A DNA stretch of 64,000 nt from positions 157,298,756 to 157,362,755 of the forward strand of contig NC_053394.1 of assembly GCF_905171765.1 (NCBI RefSeq), written 5' to 3'. The notes below the pieces were generated by a model, which saw nothing but the letters and a program-made list of their open reading frames with translations, was not told the origin of the DNA and ran no database searches. Source of the DNA: Bufo bufo. Its lineage: Eukaryota > Chordata > Amphibia > Anura > Bufonidae. Position numbers and translations under genes: made by a program. Shown here piece by piece: positions 33,488-44,248 of this stretch. The first letter of the stretch is position 1, and each line of letters begins with the position of its first letter.

Positions 33488-35100
33488 AGGGGTGCATCAG
33501 GGGGCTTGAAAGGGTACATGGTGTAAATAAACCAGTCCAGCAAAATCTGCCTTCCAAAAACCATATGGCGTTCCCCTTCTTCTATGTCCTGTCGTTTAGC
33601 CAAATAGTAGTTTACGACCACATTTGGGGTGTTTCTGCAAACTACAGAATCAGGGCAACCCATTTTGAGTTTTGTTTGGCTGTTAACCCATTTTTTTCAG
33701 TAATAAAGTAAGGATTAAAATGGAAAATTTTCCAAAAAATAGAAATTTCTAAATTGTTTCTCTATCTGCCATTAACTCTTGTGAAACACCTAAAGGGTTA
33801 ACAAAGTTTGTAAACCCAGTTTTTAATACCTTGAGGGGTGTACTTTCTTAGATGGAGTAAAGTTTTTGAAATTTCTATTCTAGGGGTGCAACGGGGGGCT
33901 TCAAATGGGACATGGTATAAACAAAACCAGTCCTGCAAAATCTGCCTTGCAAAACCCATATGGTGTTCCCCTCCTTCTATGTCCTCCCGTTTGGACAAAC
34001 AGTAGTTTACGACCACATATGGGGTGTTTCTGCAAACTACAGAATCAGGGCAACCCATTTTGAGTTTTGTTTGGCTGTTAACCATTACTTTATTGCTGGA
34101 AAAAATGGGTTAAAATGGAAAATTTTCCAAAAAATAGAAATTTCTAAATTGTTTCTCCATCTGCCATTAACTCTTGTGGAACACCTAAGGCTACTTTCAC
34201 ACTTGCGTTCGGAGCGGATCCGTCTGATGTTTCATCAGACGGATCCGCTCCGATAATGCAGACGTTCGCATCCGTTCAGAACGGATGCGTCTGCATTAAA
34301 ACTTAGAAAATTTTCTAAGTGTGAAAGTTGTCTGAGCGGATCCGTTCAGACTTTACATTGAAAGTCAATGGGGAACGGATCCGCTTGAAGATTGAGCCAT
34401 ATAGTGTCATCTTCAAGCGGATTCGTCCCCATTGACTTACATTGTAAGTGTGGACGGATCCGCTCGCCTCCGCACGGCCAGGCGGACACCCGAACGCTGC
34501 AAGCAGCGTTCAGGTGTCCGCTCACTGAGCGGAGCGGAGGCTGAACGCTGGCAGGCGGATGCATTCTCAGTGGATCCGCCTCCACTGAGAATGCATTAGG
34601 GCCAGACGGATGCGTTCGGGGCCGCTCGTGAGCCCCTTCAAACGGTGCGCACGAGCGGACACCCGAACGCTAGTGTGAAAGTAGCCTAAAGGGTTAACAA
34701 AGTTTGTAAACCCAGTTTTGAATACCATGAGGGGTGTACTTTCTTAGATGGAGTCACTTTTTTGGAATTTCTATTCTAGGGGTGCAAGGAGGGGCTTGAA
34801 ATGGGACATGGTATAAACAAAACCAGTCCTGCAAAATCTGCCTTGCAAAACCCATATGGTGTTCCCCTCCTTCTATGTCCTCCCGTTTGGACAAACAGTA
34901 GTTTACGACCACATATGGGGTGTTTATGCAAACTACAGAATCAGGGCAACCCATTTTGAGTTTTGTTTGGCAGTTAACCCTTGTTTTTTTCCAGGAAAAA
35001 ATTTATTATATTGGAAAATTTTCCATAAAATCTAAATCCTTAAAATTTATGTCCATTTGCCATGAAGTCTTGTGGAAGACCTAAAGGGTTAACAAAGTTT
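33488..35100. repeat. About 395-bp tandem repeats forming the piggyBac 3' tail
   Basis: Three tandem copies begin taggggtgca at 33488, 33879 and 34778 (the last displaced by the MITE at 34189-34686). They share ccatatggtgttcccctcct, tttacgaccacatatggggt and gagttttgtttggctgttaa. A partial copy in opposite orientation lies at about 32990-33290. The copy at 1690-1830 has one unit only. Confidence 0.85.
34189..34686. mobile_element. PIF/Harbinger-type MITE, GGCTACTTTCACACT family, copy 1
   Basis: The ends GGCTACTTTCACACTTGCGT and AGTGTGAAAGTAGCC are flanked by TAA duplications (34186-34188 and 34687-34689). The interrupted phrase acaccta|aagggttaacaaag occurs uninterrupted at 33787, giving an empty site in the neighbouring repeat. 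The interior is rich in GGATCCG palindromes. Same family at 59574 and 61530. Confidence 0.92.
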
Positions 35101-35620
35101 GTAAAAACAGTTTTGAATACCTTGAGGGGTGTAGTTTCTAGAATGGGGTCATTTTTGGGTGGTTTCTATTATGTAAGTCTCACAAAGTGACTTCAAACCT
35201 GAACTGGTCCATAAAAAGTGGGATTTTGAAGATTTCTGAAAAATTTCAAAATTTACTTCTAAACTTCTAAGCCTTGTAACATCCCCAAAAAATTAAATAT
35301 CATTCCCAAAATGCTACAAACATGAAGTAGACATATGGGGAATGTAAAGTCATCACAATTTTTGGGGGTATTACTATGTATTACAGAAGTAGAGAAACTG
35401 AAACTTTGAAATTTGCAAATTTTTCAGAATTTTTGGTAAATATGGTATTTTTTTATGCAAAAAAATTAACTTTTTTGACCCAATTTTAGCAGTGTCATGA
35501 AGTACAATATGTGACGAAAAAATAATCTCAGAACGGCCTGGGTAAGTCAAAGCGTTTTAAAGTTATCAGCACTTAAAAAGTGACACTGGTCAGATTTGCA
35601 AAAAATGGCCTGGTCCTTAA

Positions 35621-36307
35621 AGGGATTCTGTCCCCTCGTATAACACAAATTCAGATTTTAAACCAGTCATGCTCCACAGCTTACCTTGAATCGGCTGTGC
35701 TGTTTTTTATTGTAATCCGTCTAGCAGTTTTGCAAAAAAACTACTTTTATAAAACCCTGAAGGTGCCCAGAGGGGCGTTATGTTCCCCTTTGTGTGCCCA
35801 GTAACGCCCCTCTTACAGTGCCCAAAACACCTTCCTCTAGAATCCCTAACCGCCCACAGCGTCTCATCCCTCTCCTCCCCCTCCCTGACGGCCGAACGAA
35901 GTCTCGCACAGATGCAGTACCCACTGAGGGCTGCGCCAGTGCGATTTGCTGGAGACTGAGGGCAGGAGCTTCATCGTCGTCACTGGGCATGCGCCGAGCC
36001 CAGTGACGTCCAATGCTCGCGCGAGACTTCGCTCGGCCGTCAGGGAGGGGGAGGAGAGGGATGAGACGCTGTGGGCGGTTAGGGATTCTGGAGGAAGGCG
36101 TTTTGGGCACTGTAAGAGGGGCGTTACTGGGCACACAAAGGGGAACATAACGCCCCTCTGGGCACCTTCAGGGTTTTAGAAAAGTCGTTTTTCTGCAAAA
36201 CTGCTAGACGGATTACAATAAAAAACAGCACAGCCGATTCAAGGTAAGCTGTGGAGCATGACTGGTTTAAAATCTGAATTTGTGTTATACGAGGTGACAG
36301 AATCCCT
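35621..36307. mobile_element. TTAA foldback element inside the piggyBac tail
   Basis: Starts AGGGATTCTGTCCCC after TTAA (35617-35620) and ends GTGACAGAATCCCT before TTAA (36308-36311). The arms are about 190 bp (35621-35800 against 36125-36307), with inner inverted sequence up to a CG-rich centre near 35960 (including a tgacgtc-like core). The apparent open frames on both strands come from this palindromy. Confidence 0.88.
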
Positions 36308-36390
36308 TTAAGGTGAAATAGGGCTGTGTCCTTAAGGGGTTAAGAGTCTCAACACAGCAATCCAAAGTGCAAAGCTCCCTGGGAAATAGT

Positions 36391-36783
36391 AATATGCAAA
36401 ATAACTGTTATGAGTCTTCAACACAGAGAAAGACAGATATCCTTCAAAGGAAGGAAAACCAAGCAAAGGGGTGTCCCCATTACAGAGATCACCAGATCCA
36501 CCATATTAAGTGGCCCCTATGTCAAGATCCCGCTCTTTTACAAGCTTTAAGGATGTGACGGGGAAAACCTAAGCCAGTTATCCATCCGGCTTAGGTCTTC
36601 CCCGTCACATCCTTAAAGCTTGTAAAAGAGCGGGATCTTGACATAGGGGCCACTTAATATGGTGGATCTGGTGATCTCTGTAATGGAGACACCCCTTTGA
36701 TTGGTTTTCCTTCCTTTGAAGGATATCTGGCTTTCTCTGTGTTGAAGGCCCATAACTGGGGCTCCACAGTTATTTTGCATATT
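36391..36783. repeat. Foldback repeat with 190-bp arms
   Basis: The arms 36391-36577 and 36590-36783 are inverse complements (caaaggaaggaaaaccaa against ttggttttccttcctttg; gtcaagatcccgctctttta against its inverse). The centre is near 36578-36585. It sits about 50 bases right of the large piggyBac element. No target duplication is resolved. Confidence 0.8.
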
Positions 36784-37726
36784 ACAGAAGTGAATGAAGC
36801 ATTTTGGGAGTTGTGTTTTCTGAACAGCTGGAATGCTGGAGGTTGCAGATCCCTGCATTAAAACGTATAACAAATACACAGACCGCTCAGCTGCCATACG
36901 CACACTACACAAAAGAGCCTCGCTATGTGATATATGTGCAATGTACAAGCAGTTCTGAAGGCAGCATATCTATGTATAAGTTACAGACATGTAATGTGCT
37001 GACAGCAAAACATATGTGCAACTGCGCAGGGATCCAGTAGGCTCACTGACACTTCTTACTACTGTCTGAATAAATGAATTCCATTGATCTAAATTAATTG
37101 ATTTTTAGACACAGGCGGTAATCTATGATGGCTGTTGGAAAGCAAGGGCCCATATACTGTTCTTGCACAGGGGCCCTAGCGGCCCTTTCCTGTCTGTGTT
37201 CTCCCGTTATGCCTGTGTTTCAGGCTCAGGTAGCAGAGCAATGTATGTGTAGTGTGTGCAGGTAGCAGCGCTGTGGGTGCAAGAAGGTTGCCTCTAGCTG
37301 CTCTGATTTATGGGGACACTCTTCCTGGGACAGATTGTAGCTGATATTATTTTATGTGAGCACTCTCTCGCTGTCATTGTTTTATGGGGCATTCTGGCTT
37401 TGCACCAATGATGCAGAAGTATACGGATAGTTGCACACACAACTATGCAGTGCGGAAAGAAAAAATACAGCTATGTTGACAGACACAAGTATCAGTTAGG
37501 TTTAGTTTGACAGGCGAGTGGGAAATGTGTGGCCTATGACAGTTTATTGGAACCCTTTAGAAAGTGAGGTTCTCATTTCCATTAGTACTTACCTGCCTGA
37601 GCTGTGGTACCACCAGTCAAGAATTTCTGTGTCTACATGGTTGGGACTGCATAGAATGACACGGTGAGTCATAAATGGTGCCTGGGCTGCAGGTTCTACA
37701 TCCCTGATGTCTACACAGGTTGTCAC
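36784..37726. other. Interval without recognised genes
   Basis: Short open frames only. 36800-36850 contains a hAT-like fragment (ctgaacagctggaatgctgg). The last 8 bases, GTTGTCAC (37719-37726), are the target duplication of the next hAT element. Confidence 0.4.
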
Positions 37727-37998
37727 CAGGGGTCAAGTCCTGGGAAAAAAAGTGTGGGAACTCACCCAAGATCCAGTGCCTCCGCGTGAAGTCACGGCAC
37801 GCGGCGTACACAAAGGGCAGGGAAGGTCAGTGCCTCTCCAGCAGCCCCCAGCGCCTCTCCATCAGCCCCCAGTAGCCTCATAGCAGCTCCCAGTGCCTCT
37901 CCAGCAGCCCCTAGTGCATCAGCCCCCAGCTAGTAGCCTCATAGCAGCCCCCAGTGCCTCTCCATCAGCCCCCAGTGCCTCTCCACCAGCCCTCCCTC

Positions 37999-38410
37999 GT
38001 CACTCTCTTTCTCCCCCCCTCGTCACTCTCTTTCTCCCCCCCTCGTCACTCTCTTTCTCCCCCCTCCCCCCCTTGTCACTCTCTTTCTCCCCCCTCCCCC
38101 CCTTGTCACTCTCTTTCTCCCCCCTCCCCCCCTTGTCACTCTCTTTCTCCCCCCTCCCCCCCTTGTCACTCTCTTTCTCCCCCCTCCCCCCCCTTGTCAC
38201 TCTCTTTCTCCCCCCTCCCCCCCTTGTCACTCTCTTTCTCCCCCCTCCCCCCCTTGTCACTCTCTTTCTCCCCCCTCCCCCCCTTGTCACTCTTTCTCCC
38301 CCCTCCCCCCCTTGTCACTCTTTCTCCCTCCTCCCTTGTCACTCTCTTTCTCCCCCCTCCCTTGTCACTCTCTCTTTCTCCCCCCTCCCTCCCTCCCTTG
38401 TCACTCTCTC
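37999..38410. repeat. Pyrimidine-rich minisatellite, about 30-bp unit
   Basis: About 14 units of cttgtcactctctttctccc plus a C/T tail, with occasional shorter units. It is all-pyrimidine on the plus strand apart from GTCA, so a triplex-prone mirror-repeat tract is possible. Confidence 0.9.
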
Positions 38411-38454
38411 TTTCTCCCCCATCCCTCTCTCTTTCTCCCCACCCACCTCTGGTG

Positions 38455-38630
38455 TAGCGTGGCCGAGCTCTGTCCGGTCCGTGGTACAGGAGCATTTGTT
38501 TTCTGTACCCGGCCGGACTGAAAGGAAGTGCACACTAAGTGAGCACTTCCTGTCAGTCCGGCCGGGTACAGGAAACAAAAGCTCCTGTACCACGGACCGG
38601 ACAGAGCTCGGCCACGCTACACTTGAGGCG
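38455..38630. repeat. Palindrome with about 80-bp arms
   Basis: tagcgtggccgagctctgtc at the left pairs with its inverse at 38603-38625. The middle contains ccggccggac and gtccggccgg arms around aagtgcacactaagtgagca. It lies in the subterminal part of the hAT element. Confidence 0.88.
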
Positions 38631-38798
38631 CTTCCCTCCTGTCAGTCCCTCTCTTCATGCTGCGCCAGAGCGGGGCGCCGACAGTGTTGAGGGGCACAAT
38701 GCGCTGCCCTGCTGAAAGGGAACGGCGTTCCTGCTAAGAAAAAAGTGCAGGAACGCCGTTCCCACGCGTTCCCGCAGGACTCGAGCCCTGGTTGTCAC

Positions 38799-39809
38799 AC
38801 ACTGCTCCTAAGTGCCCAGATGTAAAACCCTGGCAGGGGTGGACTGAGAACTTAATGTAGCCCTGGAAAAAATACATAAAAGTGGCCCTATGTTGAAGGC
38901 GGGTCCAAATTGACAGAAGGTAGAATAACAGAACTAGGCGGGGCCATCAATACTGTAGAGCAAATGCCCCCAGCAGAACCCCAAAAGGGGTTGGTCAGCA
39001 CTTCCCAATGCGCAGGTGCACGCTGCTATGACTGGAAACATAACACAACATATAATGCAACAGCTCTCTGTGAACCAAATAAAGTACAAAAACATATTAT
39101 AATGCTTATGCTATTCTAATAAAGTAGAGATGCTTGGCAAATACATTTTGTACAAAATTTTTAGCCCGTCCACAGTACAGGCCAAATACTGCCTCTGCAA
39201 AACCAAATATCACAATGCAGCACCAAAAACTGTATTATGCGTCACCCAGGTGGTAAATTAAGGTGTCAAGGGGCAATATACAATACTCTTAGAAAAAATG
39301 AGAATTTTTGATTTGAAGGAAAATATATCTTATATACCACTGGCCAGGGCAGAGAACAGCCCCAGAATAGGGAACCTACATGCAATTGCAGTGCAACAAT
39401 GAAATAAATAGCACACAAAACATAGCTGTGTATTACTGTGAAAGCCAGATCATGAGAAAATAGCTGGTGCAGTCTAGAAAAACATACAAAGTCAACTCAA
39501 GGATATAGATGAAGGAAGAGCATCAGCTGACAAAGGCGTACTAATCAATTTCCAAAGGGGATGTCCAGGAGATGTGAAGCCTAATGGGACTCAACCAGGA
39601 TCCATAATAGGGAAGCGTAATCTAGTTATAGCTGGCAAAGCAAAGTAACATATAATTGTGTCCAATGGAAGCTTGGTAGTAGTACCACAGAGATGCAGTA
39701 AAAGGAGGAAAGGCAAGCTCCATGTTTCAAACATGCTAGCTGGCAGACCATAAAGAGTATATCTTGCCTCATCATTCTCACTTGTTCGGTCAAAATATAA
39801 ATTTCTATC
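38799..39809. other. Intergenic repeat-like DNA
   Basis: CAGGGGTGGACTGAGAAC near 38835 looks like the left end of a hAT-type repeat without a clear right end. The rest shows no coding motif. Confidence 0.4.
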
Positions 39810-40480
39810 CCCAACAGTTTACATGTGGATGGATGAATACCAGGTAGCTAAACAAGAACCAAGACAAAGCTAAAGTTCTCTTGGTCAGAAAACAGTCGCT
39901 AACAGTAAAATGGAAACCAACATATCCAACATCCCTGGGTGACATAACACTTCCAAGCTCAGACCACTTATCCAATTTGGGTGTAGTTTTTGATGGTGGA
40001 ACTCTCATTAACAAGTTATGTGCTATTGTTAAATCTTAGCACTTCCACCTGAAGAACATCAAAAAAATTATACCTCATTCCACCAGAGATCTATCTACAC
40101 TGGTACAGAGCTTCATATCCTCATGTCCAGACTACTATAATGCCCTATATGTACACTTTGTAGGCAACACACCACCTTCAGTTAGTTCAAAATGCTGCAC
40201 CTAGGTTAATCACCAACAACAGTCCTTCGCTTACTATACTGGCTGACCATAAATTGTAGAACAACTTATAAAATTTGCTTGCCAACCTTTAAAGCTATAA
40301 ACAACTTAGACCCCAGCTACTTTACAGAACCACTGAGGCCACAGGCTCCTTGCCGTCCTCTCAGATCAGCAGGCATGAATAAACTGTCCATACCCAGGAG
40401 TCACCAAGAAGCATTTGTCTTTGGTCATTGAGTCTCTGAAAATTATCTGGTTCAGACAGATATCATCCTTGTACAATGTA
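39810..40480 (+). pseudogene. L2-like LINE reverse transcriptase, C-terminal fragment
   Basis: Broken plus-strand translation contains motifs of the L2/CR1-clade RT C-terminus: KAKVLLVRKQS, LPSSDHLSNLGVVFDGG (about 39950-40000), FHLKNIKKIIPHSTRDL (about 40047-40097), LVQSFISSCPDYYNALY (about 40100-40150), then a degraded region with stops (NAAPRL-type VNH, ATLQNH, and the PGV-KK segment near 40400). Many stops and frameshifts show an old 5'-truncated insertion. The catalytic YADD part is not present. Clade assignment is by motif order only. Confidence 0.75.
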
Positions 40481-40656
40481 AAAAAGGCATAACAAATTGA
40501 TCAGTCTCCTCCTGGACTGCACGTTAGGCCCCTTATGAGTAAAGTACGTACCAAATGGTTGTTGACTGCCATATTGAGGGGTGTGGAGAGAGCAGTGATA
40601 AGTCCCAGAGGATCCATTCCAAAATTGCAAGTGAAGTGCTGTAAAAACTCATCTAA

Positions 40657-40914
40657 GGGCTCATGCACATGACTGTATCCCTTTTGCAGTCCACAAAAAA
40701 CGGATCCGGGCCGAGTGCTGTCTTATCCTTGTTCGCAAAATGGAGAAGAATAGGACATGTGCTATCTTTTTTGCGGGACTGCGAAATGGACATGCGGATG
40801 CATACAGCACTCCATGTGCTGACCGCATCTTTTGCAGCCCCATTAAAATGAATGGATCTGCATCCGATCCTCAAAAAGTGAAGGTCAGATACGGACCAAA
40901 TACGGTCGTGTGCA
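40657..40914. mobile_element. PIF/Harbinger-type MITE, right end disrupted
   Basis: The left end GGGCTCATGCACATGACTG follows TAA. The interior tgttcgcaaaatggagaag and gaataggacatgtgctatc matches the MITEs at 20428 and 42643. The right end tacggtcgtgtgca is cut near 40914 by a CAGGTTCGGACTGGCCC hAT-like start. Confidence 0.7.
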
Positions 40915-41749
40915 CAGGTTCGGACTGGCCCATGGGGGAGGCGGGGAATACCTCGGTAGGCCCCCAGTCTCCTGCGCCCGGAGATAAGACGGAAGAGTAA
41001 TTATTTATTTGGTTTCTCAGGAGAGATAATTATTGTAGCCACTAGGTGATGCAGCCTCCTACTGGTGTAAATTGTACAGGAGGCCCCGCAGTATCTTCTA
41101 AACCTCCGGGGCTGCTGGCAGTGAAGGAGGAGAGAACATGTCTGGCCATCCTCCTGCCCTCCCTGCTGTCAGAAAACTGGCTGCTGGAGAGAAAGACTCC
41201 TCTGCGGTGCTGGGCTGATTTCTCAGATGTGTGACAGTAGTGAGCTGTAGGAGACTGTAAGGGGGGAAATAGGGGATTTGTTTATAGTAGACTCAGATCT
41301 GTGTATGTGTGCTGCTCTCTGCAGAAGTCAGAGTGGCATTGGGGGGACTCTGCCCTAGGTCCCCCCAATGCCTCTGCTTTAGGTGCACCCCCATAAATGC
41401 CCAAGCTCCAGATGCCCCCACTCTAAATGCACTGCTAATATTGCCTCTTCTCCAGTTACCCCTGCTCCAGGATCCCCACTATTAGCCTGGCTCAGGTGAC
41501 CCTAATGCCTCTGTTTCAGTTATGACCCTCCGTTTGTGCCCTTTGCTCCTCTAGAACCTTTGCTTGGGCTTTGTCAAAGGTTACGACCTACAAAGGGGGT
41601 TGGACTTATGACTGAAAAATTCTGCACAGTGCGTCACATTGTCCAGTATTGACACGTATGGTTTACATGACGGTAGTGATATTCTGTATTTACAGGCATC
41701 ATTGCTGCCATGTAAAGAGATACTGGTGGTGGAGTGGTGGAGGATTTAA
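40915..41749. other. Possible hAT-type repeat and unassigned DNA
   Basis: CAGGTTCGGACTGGCCCATG at 40915 looks like a hAT terminus. A C-rich, decayed minisatellite-like stretch follows near 41340-41560. No right terminus or gene is seen. Confidence 0.4.
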
Positions 41750-42119
41750 AGGGGTTGTCTAGGTTTTTAAGTTATCCTTTCCACAGCATAGGGCATAACT
41801 ATATGATTTGTGGGGTCCGATTCTGTGACCCCCACTGATCCCAGGAATGGGTCCTGTTCCCCCTTTTTGAATGTGTGGCAGGCCACACATACGCCCTGCT
41901 GCTCCATTTATTCTCTTTGGAACCACTGGAAATAGCCAGCGCTGTACTCTGCCATCTCCAGCGACCCCCTAGAGAATGGATGGAAAGGCAGGGCATATGC
42001 TCGATCTGCCAATCAAAAAGGGGGATCAGTGGGGGCTCCAGTGTTCAAACCCCCACGGATCACTTAGTTATCCCTGATCCTGTGGATACAGGATAACTAG
42101 AAAAGTGGACACAGGCCCT
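41750..42119. mobile_element. TTAA-flanked MITE (AGGGGTTGTC / GGCCCT ends)
   Basis: Flanked by TTAA (41746-41749 and 42120-42123). Starts AGGGGTTGTCTAGG and holds gtgacccccactgatccca, as in the family at 11936-12320. It is 370 bp and non-coding. Confidence 0.8.
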
Positions 42120-42642
42120 TTAACAGGCGAGCATTTACTATTTTAGTTGGACACATATTTTGGGCCAAATTTTTAATTTCATAAAATTTTATTTTTTACA
42201 CCCAAAGAAAACCTTTAGGCCTCTTTCACAAGGAAAAATCGGCATGTTTGGTACCCAAACCCGAACTTCTTCACAGAAGTTCGGGATTGGGTTAGGTGTT
42301 ATGTAGATTAACATGGTTATAAGGAAAAATATTAGCATTCTTAATACAGAATGCATAGTACAGTAGGGCTGGAGGGGTTAAAAAAAATAATAATAATAAA
42401 AAATGTTTTAACTCACCTTAATCCACTTGTTCGCGCAGCCCGGCTACTCTTCTGTCTTCATCTTTGCTGCGCAGTAGGAAAAGGACCTTTGATGACGTCA
42501 CTGCGCTCATCACATGATACCTTGGGGTGTCTTCTTTCCAAAATGGGGTCATTTGTGGGGTGTTTGTACTGCCCTGGCATTTGAGGGTCTCCGCAATCAT
42601 TACATGTATGGCCAGCATTAGGAGTTTCTGCTATTCTCCTTA

Positions 42643-42954
42643 GGCCTCATGCACACGACCGTTGTTTGGGTCCGCATCCGAGCCGCCGTTTTGGCGGCTC
42701 GGATGCGGACCCATTCATTTCAATGGGGCCGCAAAAGATGCGGACAGCACTCCGTGTGCTGTCCGCATCCGTGGCTCCTTTCCGCGGCCCCGCTAAAAAA
42801 ATATAACATGTCCTATTCTTGTCCGCGCTTTGCGGACAAGAATAGGCATTTATATTGCCGGCGCCTGTTCCGTTGCGCAAATTGCGGAAGTCAACACGGG
42901 CGCCTTCCGTTTTTTGCGGACCGCAAAAAACTGCACGGTCGTGTGCATGAGACC
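42643..42954. mobile_element. PIF/Harbinger-type MITE (GGCCTCATGCACACGACC)
   Basis: The ends GGCCTCATGCACACGACCGT and its near inverse (acggtcgtgtgcatgagacc) are flanked by TTA (42640-42642 and 42955-42957). The arms include gtccgcatccgagccgcc and ggcggctcggatgcggac back to back, giving an internal hairpin. Confidence 0.88.
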
Positions 42955-43445
42955 TTATATTGAGCATACGGGTAATGAGATTTTTTTTTTTCGTTCAGCC
43001 TCTGGGCTGAAAGAAAAAATGAACGGCACAGATTTCTTCATTCGCATCGATCAATGTGGATGAAAAAATCTCTGCCAAAAAATGTGCAAAAAAAAAAAAA
43101 GCTGCGATCGCTAATAAAGATCCAAAAAGCTCAAAAGTGATCTTTATAGTGCAGCAGCGATTTTACGGTGTTTTTGCAGTGATAAGAAAAAAAACATTTC
43201 TGTCACTGCGGTGGGGCGGACTGAACGCAAGTGTGCTCACAAGATCAGGCGAACACTGCGTTTTTTGTAGAGCCTAAGGTGACCCTAATGTACTGATATA
43301 TATCTGATTGCGATCAGTCTTGATCACTTACAGATACTATATAGTACTAGTGCTGATTAGCGACAGCGTTGACGCTAATCAGCGACTAATCAGTGACTGC
43401 GGTGCGGTGGGCTGGGCGCTAACTGGCGGTGATAAGGGACCCTTA

Positions 43446-43720
43446 GGCCCCATTCACATGTCCGCAATTCTGTTCCGCATTTTGCGGAACGGAATTGCGG
43501 ACCCATTAATTTCTATGGGGACAGACTTTGTCCCGCTCGGATCCGGAATCGTGGATCTGCACTTCCGTTCCGCAAAAATATAGAACATGTTCTATACTTG
43601 TCCGCAATTGTGGACAAGAAAAGGCATTTTCTATATAGTTCTGGCAAAATGCGGAAAGCACATTGCCAGTGTCCGTGTTTTGCGGATCCGCAAAACACAT
43701 ACGGACGTCTGAATGGAGCC
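43446..43720. mobile_element. PIF/Harbinger-type MITE (GGCCCCATTCACATGTCCG)
   Basis: Ends GGCCCCATTCACATGTCCG and CGGACGTCTGAATGGAGCC, with TTA duplications (43443-43445 and 43721-43723). Its right end is identical in type to the MITE segments in the array at 15770-16930, and the same gggggtgatcaatgacagg follows it. Confidence 0.88.
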
Positions 43721-44248
43721 TTACAGGGGGGTGATCAATGACAGGGGGGTGATCAGGGAGTCTATATGGGGTGATCAGGGGTTAATAAGTGACAGGGGGG
43801 GGGGGAGTGTAGTGTGGTGCTTGGTGCAACTTACAGAGCTGCCTGTGTCCTCTGGTGGTCGATCCAAGCAAAAGGGACCACCAGAGGACCAGGTAGCAGA
43901 TATATCAGACGCTGTTAACAAAACAGCGCCTAATATACCTTTCTGATGTTAAAAAAAATCGCATCTACAGCCTGCTAGCGTATGATCGCTGCTGGAAGGC
44001 TGTAGTTCAACTTGTTTACTTTGCGATCCTGTGAACGCGCGCTCCTGTGAGATGACGCCAATAGGCGTCGCTGAGCCTGCGAGTGCCGCCGCACTGACAC
44101 CTATCGGCCTTACGTGTGCGGCAAGTGGTTAAGACCCTTGTGTACATAGATTGGCGGTAATGTAATTGAATGTCTCAGGACTCCTTTTTTCATGATCAGT
44201 GGGTGTTCCAGCAGTCAGATCCCAGCAATCTGATATTTATCACCTATC

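Larger units (their letters stand above)
27359..36339 (+). mobile_element. piggyBac transposon expanded by nested insertions
   Basis: TTAA occurs on both sides (27355-27358 and 36340-36343), with a perfect 14-bp terminal inverted repeat CCCCTTAAGGACAC. The left end repeats the motif internally (CCTTAAGGACACATGACGTA at about 27361 and again at about 27404). Contents in order: transposase pseudogene (28193-29944), hAT insertion (29975-31876), palindromic MITE pair (31945-32650), tandem 3' tail repeats (33488-35100) with a TWA MITE inside (34189-34686), and a TTAA foldback (35621-36307). Removing the insertions leaves a backbone whose tail matches the copy at 1652-2482. Confidence 0.87.
37727..38790. 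mobile_element. Non-autonomous hAT element with C/T-rich minisatellite
   Basis: The termini CAGGGGTCAAGTCCTG and GGACTCGAGCCCTG are imperfect inverted repeats with a perfect 8-bp duplication GTTGTCAC (37719-37726 and 38791-38798). The interior holds cagcccccagtgcctctcc repeats (37830-37990), a pyrimidine minisatellite (37999-38410) and an 80-bp-arm palindrome (38455-38630), ending with a gaacggcgttcc hairpin near the right end. No transposase. Confidence 0.92.
42515..44128. mobile_element. Partial relative of the 12561-17344 piggyBac-type element
   Basis: The right end CGGCAAGTGG before TTAA (44129-44132) and the preceding 400 bp (gggtgatcagggagtctata, cctctggtggtcgatccaa, aatatacct) match 16900-17344. 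A left fragment (42515-42590, accttggggtgtcttctttc) matches the palindromic satellite. Two TWA MITEs are inserted (42643-42954 and 43446-43720). The middle holds a gctgattagcgacagcg hairpin near 43350-43390. The left terminus is missing. Confidence 0.72.

Noticed and set aside
35778..36179. Similar short proteins on both strands beginning MPSNAPLTVPKTPSSRIPN
   Set aside because: The sequence is the foldback element at 35621-36307, so the frames are strand mirrors.
37893..38690. A 265-codon Pro/Ser/Leu-rich open frame on the plus strand
   Set aside because: It is a translation of the pyrimidine minisatellite and adjacent palindrome inside a hAT element, with long open frames in other frames and on the other strand.
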